Assembly: GCA_029259915.1 (NCBI GenBank)
Contig: JAJDED010000039.1
Span: 62,001-126,000 of the forward strand
From: Planctomycetota bacterium
GTDB lineage: Bacteria > Planctomycetota > Planctomycetia > Pirellulales > Lacipirellulaceae
DNA: 64,000 nt
Direction of reading: 5' to 3'
Shown: piece by piece, positions 34,133 to 42,519 of the stretch
Position numbering within the stretch: the first letter of the stretch is position 1
Layout of the letters: every line of letters starts with the position of its first letter
Notes under the pieces: generated by a model
Databases searched by the model: none
What the model saw: only the letters and a program-made list of their open reading frames with translations
What the model was told of the DNA's origin: nothing
Translations under genes and position numbers: made by a program

Positions 34133-37100
34133 TCAAACCGCCGCGGGTTGCGCTTCTTTTAGTTTATTCTCCATCAGCACCCGCTTGTAGTCGGAAGGCA
34201 TCACCTTGACGAATTGTGGCAAGGATGTTTCCCACTGGGCGAGAATTTCGCTGGCACGTGTCGATTGGGTGTACGTTTGATGAAGCTCGACGAGTTCGCG
34301 CAGCTCTGCGATGTCGTCTTCTTCAACCACTTTTTCAAGCTCGACCATGCCGAGATTGCAGTTCACCAGAAACTCGTTCTTCGGATCCCACACGTAGGCG
34401 ACACCGCCACTCATGCCCGCGGCAAAGTTGCGTCCCGTGGGGCCGAGAATCACCACGCGCCCGCCGGTCATGTATTCGCAGCCGTGGTCGCCCACGCCTT
34501 CGATCACGGCCAAGGCCCCACTATTTCGCACAGCGAACCGTTCGGCCGCTCGGCCACGGAAAAATGCCCGGCCACCTGTGGCACCATAGAGGCAGACGTT
34601 GCCGACGATGATATTTTCTTCCGGGACAAAACTCGAATCCTGCGGCGGGTTAATAATAATCCATCCCCCGGAAAGTCCCTTGCCCACGTAATCGTTGGCA
34701 TCGCCTTCCAGTTCCAACGTGACGCCCCGGGCCAAAAACGCCCCAAAACTTTGCCCCGCGGAACCGTGCAATTGGAAATGGATTGTGTCGTCGGGCAGAC
34801 ACTCCTCGCCCCATTTCTTGGCAATTTCGTGGCTGAGAATCGTACCGACCGTTCGGTTGGTGTTGATGATCGGCAGTCGGGCTCGAACTTTTTCGCCGCT
34901 CTCGAGCGCCGGGCGCGCCAAGTCCAAGAGCTGCGTAATATCCAACGACTTGTCTAACCCATGGTCCTGCACCTGGGTGCAAACGGTGCCGACATCGGGG
35001 TGCGGCTTTTCGATTGGCGTGAGCAAACTGGTAAGATCCAATCCGTCGGCTTTCCAATGCTTGATCGCGGCGTCGGTTTCCAAGCAATCGACGCGACCGA
35101 CCATTTCGTCGATCGTGCGGAACCCGAGTTGCGCCATAATCTGCCGTGTTTCCTCGGCAACCATAAACAGGTAGTTGACCACGTGCTCCGGCTTGCCGCG
35201 GAATTTTTTGCGTAATTCGGGGTCCTGCGTGGCAATGCCCACCGGGCAAGTGTTCAAATGGCACTTACGCATCATGATGCAGCCCAGCGTGATCAGCGGG
35301 GCGGTCGAGAATCCGAATTCTTCGGCACCCAAAAGGGCAGCAATCACCACGTCGCGCCCTGTTTTCAGACCACCGTCAGTTTGCAGCACCACGCGGCTCC
35401 GCAAATCGTTCAGCACCAGCGTCTGATGGGTTTCGGCAATGCCTAATTCCCACGGCAGTCCCGCGTGTTTGATGCTTGTCAGTGGCGAAGCGCCGGTGCC
35501 GCCGCCGTCGCCGGAGATGAGAATATGGTCGGCAAAGCCTTTGGCCACTCCGGCAGCAATCGTGCCGACGCCCACTTCCGATACCAGCTTCACGCTTACG
35601 CGGGCCGATCGGTTAGCGTTTTTCAGGTCGTGAATCAACTGCTTGAGATCTTCAATCGAATAGATATCGTGATGCGGTGGCGGGCTAATCAGACCCACGC
35701 CAGGCGTCGAATACCGAATGCGGGCGATGTTTTCGTCGACTTTCCGGCCGGGCAACTCGCCCCCCTCGCCGGGCTTAGCTCCTTGCGAAATTTTGATTTG
35801 CAATTCGTCGGCGTTTGCCAAATACCAAATTGTGACGCCGAACCGCCCCGAAGCAACCTGCTTGATCGACGATCGCTTGGAATCGCCATTAGGCAACGTC
35901 TCGAATCGTTTCGGATCTTCGCCCCCTTCGCCCGTGTTGCTCTTGCCACCCAAACGATTCATGGCCACTGCGAGCGTTTCGTGTGCCTCAGCGGAGATCG
36001 ATCCAAACGACATCGCCCCGGTACAAAAACGTTTCACGATTTCCTTGGCCGACTGGACTTCCTCCAGCGGAATCGGTTCGCCTGCTGCGCCTTCTTTGAA
36101 GGTAAGCAGTCCACGCAGTTGGCAGCGCGTTTGTGAGTCGTGGTTGATGTGGTCGGCAAAACGTTGATACGCGTCTTGGTCCCCGGCACGGGCGGCAACC
36201 TGAATGTCGGCAATCGACTGCGGATCCCACATGTGGCGTTCGCCCTCGGCACGCCAATGAAATTCTCCCGGATTGGGCAGAATCGGCAGCCGGCTGTTTT
36301 TCTGCAGCGGATAGCCCAGGGCGTGACGCCGGAGTGCCTCTTCGGCAAGCACGTCAAATCCCATCCCCTGGATACGGCTGGCCGTGCCGACAAAACAACG
36401 CTCGATTACTGTGTCGCGTAGACCGACCGCTTCAAAAATTTGCGCACCTTTGTAACTTTGCAGTGTGGAGATGCCGATCTTGGCCATCACTTTCAGCATG
36501 CCCTTGGCAACGCCTTTGCGATACCTGGCCACGAGTTCGTGGTCTTGCTTGGTAACCGGATCGAAGACTTCTCCGTCGGCAATCGAATCGACTGCCGGGT
36601 GGGTGCGGCCTTCGCCCGACTCTTCGTCCGAAAGGGTCGCATCACCCGATTCGAGCAACCCGTCGCGCCGAGCCTGCCACAACGCTTCAAACGCCAGATA
36701 GGGGTTGATCGCGTCTGCCCCGTAACCAATCAGCAAACAGTGGTGATGCACTTCGCGAGCCTCGCCCGATTCGACCACGATGCCGACACGCGTCCGCTTA
36801 GTATTTTGCACCAAATGATGATGCACGGCCCCGGTGGCCAACAGCGAACTGAGCGGCACGTTCTCCGCACTGACATTGCGATCAGAAAGCACCACCAGCG
36901 AATAACCGGCGTCGACCGCCGCCTCCGCCTCGGCACACACGCGCTCCAGCGCCCGCAACATGCCCGACTTGCCTTCACTGCGCGACCAGGTGGTGTCGAT
37001 CTTCTTGGTTTTCCAGCCGCGACCATTTTCCGGGTCGTCGGCCATGTGTTTCAGAGCCGCCAGCTGCTCGTTGGAAAGGATCGGATGTGGAATTCGCAGA

Positions 37101-38815
37101 CGGTGCGCGTGTCTCGGGGTCGTCTCCAACAAATTCTGCTCGGGCCCAATGTAGCACTCCAGCGACATGATCACTTCTTCACGAATCGAATCGATCGCGG
37201 GATTGGTGACCTGCGCAAAAAGCTGACGGAAATAATCGTACAACATCCGCGGCTTGTCGGATAAACAGGCCAAGCAGGAATCGTTGCCCATCGAACCGAT
37301 TGGATCTTTTTCTACCTTGATCAACGGCAGCAGCATGAACTGCATCGTCTCGACCGTGAAACCGAAGGCTTGCATGCGCTCGAGCAGAGTTTTGCTGTCG
37401 AATCCGTGCGGCTGGCGGTTTGGTTCCAGGTCGTTCAGATCGATGCGCTCGCTTTTCAGCCACTCGCTATAAGGACGACTCGCTGCAAATTCGTTTTTGA
37501 GTTCTTCGTCCGGTATGAGCCGGCCTGCTTCGAAATCGACCAGGAACATCCGTCCCGGCTGCAAACGCCCCTTGGCTTTGACGTTGTCCGGAGTAACCGA
37601 CGGCAGCACACCCACTTCGCTGGCCATGATCACGCGATCGTCGTGCGTGATATAGTAGCGCGAAGGGCGCAATCCATTGCGATCGAGCACTGCCCCGATG
37701 TATTTGCCATCGGTAAAGGCGACCGACGCTGGGCCGTCCCAAGGTTCCATCAACGCGGAATTGTATTCGTAAAACGCTCGCTTTGACTCCGACATGGTTT
37801 CGTGATTCTGCCACGCCTCGGGCACCATCATCATGACCGACTCTTGCAGCGTGCGACCGCTCATCAGCAAAAACTCCAACACGTTGTCGAACGTGCCTGA
37901 ATCGCTGCAATCGGGTTCCACGATTGGGAAAAGCTTCGACAGTTCGTCGCCGAATACCTCGCTTTGCATCACGCCTTGGCGAGCGCGCATCCAATTCTTG
38001 TTGCCGCGCAGCGTGTTGATTTCGCCATTATGGCTCATGAATCGGCACGGTTGTGCGCGATCCCAAGAGGGGAACGTGTTGGTCGAAAACCGCGAATGCA
38101 CCATCGCCAAATGGCTGGTGTAATCGGCATCGGCCAAGTCGGGGTAGTATTGGAACAACTGATCGGTGGTGAGCATCCCCTTGTAGATAATCACTTTGGT
38201 CGACAACGAGCAGACGTAGAACATCTTGGCCTGGCTCAGCGACGTGTCGGTGCGGAGCCGATGGCTAGCCTGTTTACGAATCAGATAGAGTTGCCGCTCG
38301 AAGGCGTCGCCAGCGATTCCTTCGGCCGCGGCGACGACTAATTGCTCGATGGCTGGCTCGCCAGCCTGCGCGGTGGGGCCAATATCGGCAGTCTGTTTGT
38401 CGGTGGGCACAGGTCGCCAACCGATCAAACGCTGGCCCTGACTGGCAACAATCTCTTCGACGACCGCCTTGCACTTCGCGCGCTCAGCCTCCACCTGCGG
38501 CAAAAATACGTTGCCCGCTGCAAAACGGCCCGGTTCGGGTAGTGTGACCCCCAAATCGGCTTGCACCGCTTTCTGCAAAAATTCGTGTGGCAAAGCGGTA
38601 AGGATTCCTGCCCCATCGCCCGTGTTTGCTTCGCAACCGCAGGCACCGCGGTGGTCCATGTTGCGCAGCACTTCTTCCGCGTCGAGAACAATCTGGTGAC
38701 TCCGCTGGCCCTTGATGTGCGCAACAAAACCGACGCCGCACGAATCGTGTTCGTTGGCCGGGTCGTAGAGACCTTGCTTCGGGGGAAGATAGAAATGGGG
38801 GAGTTGTTTTTTCAT
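34133..38815 (-). CDS. gltB: Glutamate synthase large (alpha) subunit
   Basis: GltB (1560 residues) is the ammonia-tunnelling large chain of glutamate synthase. It has the class II glutaminase domain with the N-terminal catalytic cysteine at Cys26 after processing ([32 protein letters not shown]), a central domain, the FMN-binding TIM barrel ([59 protein letters not shown]), the 3Fe-4S cysteines ([20 protein letters not shown]) and the C-terminal beta-helix ([31 protein letters not shown] with minor variations). Full length. It precedes gltD and follows a LysR gene. Confidence 0.96.
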   Translation of the reverse strand: [1560 protein letters not shown]

Positions 38816-38829
38816 AACACTATTGCGTC

Positions 38830-39798
38830 CTAGCGCACCTGTGGCATTGTTTTCTGTTCTTGGTAATGATTGTGTGAACCGTTTTTTGTGACTTCCTGAA
38901 GGCAGGCAAATTCGGTATCAGCCCGCAATAGATCGATAAATTGCTGAGCGATCGGGCTCAACACGCGATCGGTGCGATGCAAAATCCCCAGGGGCCGCTC
39001 CATCGGTTCTCCTTGAATCGCAACCTGTGTTAAGGAGCCGGAAGCGATTTCTCGCTCGATTGTCGGCTCTGGCAAGATGCTCACTCCCGCGTTGATTTCT
39101 ATAGCTCGTTTGATGGTTTCTATGTTGTCGAATTCCAAAGTCACGTTGACATCTGCTTTGTGAACCATCAGTGCGCGATCAATTTCCGAGCGGATTCGCA
39201 ATCCCGCTTCAAACGCAACAAACGATTCGCCAGACAGCTCTTCAAGGGCCACCGAATCGCGACCTGCCAGGTGATGTTCCGGGTTGCAAACCAGAGTGAG
39301 CGGTTCGCTTCGCCAGGCAGTTGCCGCCAAGGTGCGCGATTCCTCGGGATAACTGACCAATCCGAGATCGACTTCGCCCTGCCCGACCACTTCCACCACG
39401 CGATCGGGATGAAGGTATTCAAGCCGCACGCGCGCGCTGGGATATTTGGAGGAGAATCGCCGCATGAATGCGCTCATGTGCGCTAGTCCGACTGAATAAA
39501 TCGAGGCGACCACCAAGCTACGCGCCGTTTCGTCGTGAAGCGAGCGGACTTCTTCTTCCAACGTGCTGTGCAGCTTGATAAGTTGACGACAGCCGGCGTA
39601 ATAGTGTTCGCCTTCGGACGTCAGCACGAAAGGCCTTTTCGAGCGGTCGAGCAATTGCACGCCAAGCAATTCTTCCATATGGTGAACCACCTGGCTGGCA
39701 CCCGACTGGGAAATGCCGTTCACGTCGGCCGCACGCGAAAAACTCCGCCGCTCGACGATGTCGCAAAAAATTCGTAATGATCGGAAGGTGATATTCAC
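38830..39798 (-). CDS. LysR-family transcriptional regulator
   Basis: The 322-residue product has an N-terminal winged helix-turn-helix (LRIFCDIVERRSFSRAADVNGISQSGASQVVHHMEELLGVQLLDRSKRPFVLTSEG) and a C-terminal periplasmic-binding-like effector domain from about residue 90 (LVVASIYSVGLAHMSAFMRRFSSKYPSARVRLEYLHPD). It lies 14 bases before gltB on the same strand, so it may be co-transcribed with gltBD and control glutamate synthesis, but that role is inferred from position only. LysR proteins usually also bind near their own promoter. Confidence 0.92.
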   Translation of the reverse strand: MNITFRSLRIFCDIVERRSFSRAADVNGISQSGASQVVHHMEELLGVQLLDRSKRPFVLTSEGEHYYAGCRQLIKLHSTLEEEVRSLHDETARSLVVASIYSVGLAHMSAFMRRFSSKYPSARVRLEYLHPDRVVEVVGQGEVDLGLVSYPEESRTLAATAWRSEPLTLVCNPEHHLAGRDSVALEELSGESFVAFEAGLRIRSEIDRALMVHKADVNVTLEFDNIETIKRAIEINAGVSILPEPTIEREIASGSLTQVAIQGEPMERPLGILHRTDRVLSPIAQQFIDLLRADTEFACLQEVTKNGSHNHYQEQKTMPQVR

Positions 39799-40122
39799 TT
39801 GTTACTGGCTCGCATCATGGAGGCGCGCAAAGCGGAACAGTTGCCCGCTATCTATTTTCAACGGCGCCCGGCGCCGTCATTTCTTGAAAAAGCGGCAAGC
39901 ACTCTCCCAGCGTTGCTGGCAGAGGATTGCTCGTTTACGAAACTGGCGATGGACAAACGACTTGCAAACAATCAGTCGAATCGAAGCTGCTGTTGTCCGG
40001 GCTGAGCCTCCAGATGCTCGAATTACTATTCCTAATGTAGGGATTCGCCAGAATCGAAAATCGAAATACTAGAATAACGATGGTTTATGCCCGAGTCAAG
40101 CAGCGGCATTAGGTGTTTTTCC
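39799..40122. other. Intergenic region LysR / cyclophilin
   Basis: About 320 bases before the LysR gene. I see no gene, no hairpin with a T-run and no strong repeat. It should contain the promoter of the LysR-gltB-gltD group. Confidence 0.45.
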
Positions 40123-41286
40123 CTACCTTTCCGGGAGTTTTTCGAATTCGTACCCATGTCCCCGGTCGCGCAGGACGGCGGCAGAGAGGATTTTGTCGGG
40201 CTCGGGGAGTCGGCCTCTGCCATTGGGGTCGCGACGTTTCAGTGCCGCGGCGTTTTCCATGCCCTCGATCACTCGGCCGAACACGGTATGCCGACCATCG
40301 AGATAACTGGTGGGAACCAATGTCAGAAAAAACTGCGACCCGCCCGTATTGCGGCCTGCGTGGGCCATGCTCAAGCTGCCTCGAAAGTGTTTGCGGTAAT
40401 TTTTTCCATAACATTCGCAACGAATCGAATAACCGGGTCCGCCCGAGCCTGAACCGGTGGGGTCGCCCCCCTGGACCATGAATGCGGGCAACACGCGGTG
40501 GAACGGTACGTCGGTGTAATAACCTTTTTTCACGAGCGTGACAAAATTGGCGGTCGCTTGCGGGGCTTCGTTTTCAAACAACTCGATGACGACATCACCG
40601 CGGGTGGTGGTCAGTTTCACCCGTGGCAGGTTATCGGCTTTCGCTTCGGCAGCGCGGACCTGTTGTTCCGCGTCCCAGGCGTGGCGTGTTTCGGAAAGCG
40701 CCTGCAAGTATCCGGCTGCGTTTTGACGCGCGCGACCCTTGGCACCGCCAGCTGACTGCATGGATAAACCCTCAAGCAGTCCCGCTTTGGATGCCTGGAA
40801 CAAAAACTTCGAGGCGAGATCAAATTCGCTTGTACAAAACGCGCTCGCGCCGCCCCATACCCACAGATCTTTGTACTTATCTCCGGCACCCGCATCGAGC
40901 AAGGCGCTGATGATTGGCAGCGCTTTTTCGTATTGGTCGCCACCGTCGCCCTGCGAGTCGCCAGTTACATAAAAACCGGCAATCGCCACCAAGGTTTCGT
41001 TGACCTCGGGATAGCCTGCCGGGTCGGTCCGCACGATTTGAAGCCCCGACTCGACAATCTTCGACAGCATCGCTTCGCTTTGATCGCGGAGCGCAGAAAT
41101 ATCGTCCTCTCCCGCCAACCCGCCCGACTTCTTCAACTTTTGCTCGAGCTCTGTGGTGAGAACCTGCCACTGTTGGCGTAGTTTGTCGAAGCCTTGCTTG
41201 GCACGGGACGCATCCATCGCCTGGACCTCGACGCGGCCAGCAGAAACGATCAAACCAATCAGCAAAAATAAAAGCGTGCGTTTCAT
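40123..41286 (-). CDS. Cyclophilin-type peptidyl-prolyl isomerase with helical N-terminal domain
   Basis: Cyclophilins isomerise X-Pro peptide bonds in protein folding. The 387-residue product has a signal peptide (MKRTLLFLLIGLIVSAGRVEVQA), a helical middle (about 25-190), and the cyclophilin domain from about residue 220: TTRGDVVIELFENEAPQATANFVTLVKKGYYTDVPFHRVLPAFMVQGGDPTG, FRGSLSMAHAGRNTGGSQFFLTL and HTVFGRVIEGME. The FHRV and SQFF motifs hold key active-site residues. It is exported, so it acts in the periplasm or on the surface. Its N-terminal domain is unrecognised. Confidence 0.9.
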   Translation of the reverse strand: MKRTLLFLLIGLIVSAGRVEVQAMDASRAKQGFDKLRQQWQVLTTELEQKLKKSGGLAGEDDISALRDQSEAMLSKIVESGLQIVRTDPAGYPEVNETLVAIAGFYVTGDSQGDGGDQYEKALPIISALLDAGAGDKYKDLWVWGGASAFCTSEFDLASKFLFQASKAGLLEGLSMQSAGGAKGRARQNAAGYLQALSETRHAWDAEQQVRAAEAKADNLPRVKLTTTRGDVVIELFENEAPQATANFVTLVKKGYYTDVPFHRVLPAFMVQGGDPTGSGSGGPGYSIRCECYGKNYRKHFRGSLSMAHAGRNTGGSQFFLTLVPTSYLDGRHTVFGRVIEGMENAAALKRRDPNGRGRLPEPDKILSAAVLRDRGHGYEFEKLPER

Positions 41287-41802
41287 GGGTGGAGTCCTTA
41301 CGTTTTCCTTGTGCTGTTAACGATTCAAATCTTTATAGACTTCTCAAATTCTTGAACAGGAGATCACGGAGGAAACAGTGAAAAAAGTAATGTATTCACT
41401 GGAAAAACCGATTGCTTTGGAACATGTCCGGAGGGCTTCCATTGAAACACTTCCTGATTGTTAATTGGAATATGTCTCTCGCAAAGGCGCTAAGGCGCGA
41501 AGCATATCGAAAATAATTTGCGCCTTAGCGCCTTTGCGAGAGTTCCTCAAACAACCAAGATAACTGTTCAACTATTACTTCTGACCATGCCCAGAGGACT
41601 TGGTTTCAATTTTTGATGAATTTATTCTCTGTTGTCTCTGTTTCCTCTCTCCACGGGCGAGTCGCCGAGGCGACCTGTTCCATTTTGTTGGTTGCGGTCG
41701 GAAGCCACGCTGGGAACAATAGGGTCTGGCAATCGACTGAAGCCGTGCAGGTTAACAGAATCCTTCCTTTTACGGCAGACGGACTGCATTTTGGGGACAG
41801 AA
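41287..41802. other. Intergenic region cyclophilin / rsmD
   Basis: About 515 bases between divergent genes. It contains the perfect inverted repeat at 41476-41542 and an AT-rich left part. Open frames here are out of frame with rsmD or lack ribosome sites. Confidence 0.5.
41476..41542. repeat. Perfect 23-base inverted repeat (GGCGCTAAGG family)
   Basis: Arms 41476-41498 and 41520-41542 are perfect reverse complements over 23 bases (core CTCGCAAAGGCGCTAAGGCG), with a 21-base spacer. The arm ends (CTCTCGCA / TGCGAGAG) resemble those of the repeat between gltB and gltD. It sits upstream of rsmD. Confidence 0.9.
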
Positions 41803-42519
41803 TTGGGAAAGCGCAAACCAAAGCCGAACACCCTTGCCGAGCAGACCGAATTGCGGATTATCGGCGGGAAATTCCGGGGCAGCAAACTGTGCTACCACGG
41901 AGATCCGCTCACCCGACCGATGAAGCACCGGGTCCGCGAAGCGATTTTTAATCTCATCAGCACCGAGTCGAAGGGGCTGCACGCTATCGATCTGTTTGCC
42001 GGCACGGGAGCGCTGGGGCTCGAAGCGCTCAGCCGCGGGGCCGTCAGCGCCACGTTTATCGAGAAACATATTCCCACCGCACGTGTGATCGGCGAGAACA
42101 TTGCGGCGCTGGGCGTTGCCGATTGTACCACGCTGCTCACAACCAGTGCGTTTTTGTGGAGCAAACGGGACTTGCCAAATTGGAAATTGGAAAGGGGAAA
42201 GGGGAGTGCGGAAAGGGAGAAGGGGGAAGGAGGAAGGGGGGGGCGTTCCTTAACATCGAATCACGGTATTCCTCAGGCGGAGATTCCTTGGCTTGTTTTT
42301 TGTAGTCCGCCTTATGCTTTTTTTGTTGATCGTGAAGACGATATGGTGCAGTTGATCGATGCCGTGTTGCAGCATGCGCCGGTGGGGAGCATCGTCATTG
42401 TCGAAGCGGACGAACGATTCGATTTCGAGCGGCTGCCAGGCGGTACGGACTCGGAAAGCGGCGCCCATTGGGATGTCCGCAGCTATCTCCCCGCCGTGGT
42501 AGGCGTCTGGCGACACTAG
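41803..42519 (+). CDS. rsmD: 16S rRNA (guanine-N2) methyltransferase RsmD-like, with internal insertion
   Basis: RsmD methylates G966 of 16S rRNA using S-adenosylmethionine. The 238-residue product has RIIGGKFRGSKL, TRPMKHRVREAIFNLI, the SAM motif IDLFAGTGALGLEALSRGA and a catalytic motif that reads CSPPY instead of (D/N)PPY. Between the SAM domain and CSPPY lies a Gly/Lys/Arg/Glu insertion (LERGKGSAEREKGEGGRGG), encoded by an almost pure purine tract at 42187-42243. It starts with TTG 41803, with GGGGAC just upstream. It overlaps the convergent ABC-F gene by 4 bases. Confidence 0.83.
   Translation: MGKRKPKPNTLAEQTELRIIGGKFRGSKLCYHGDPLTRPMKHRVREAIFNLISTESKGLHAIDLFAGTGALGLEALSRGAVSATFIEKHIPTARVIGENIAALGVADCTTLLTTSAFLWSKRDLPNWKLERGKGSAEREKGEGGRGGRSLTSNHGIPQAEIPWLVFCSPPYAFFVDREDDMVQLIDAVLQHAPVGSIVIVEADERFDFERLPGGTDSESGAHWDVRSYLPAVVGVWRH
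42187..42243 (+). repeat. Polypurine tract inside rsmD
   Basis: A run of nearly uninterrupted purines (words GAAAGGGGAAAGGGGAG, AGAAGGGGGAAGGAGGAAGG) within the rsmD frame. A similar tract, GAAAGGGGAAGGGGGAAGGG, is at 44301-44320 just before the ABC-F gene. The tract is out of character with the rest of the gene and looks inserted. Confidence 0.8.
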
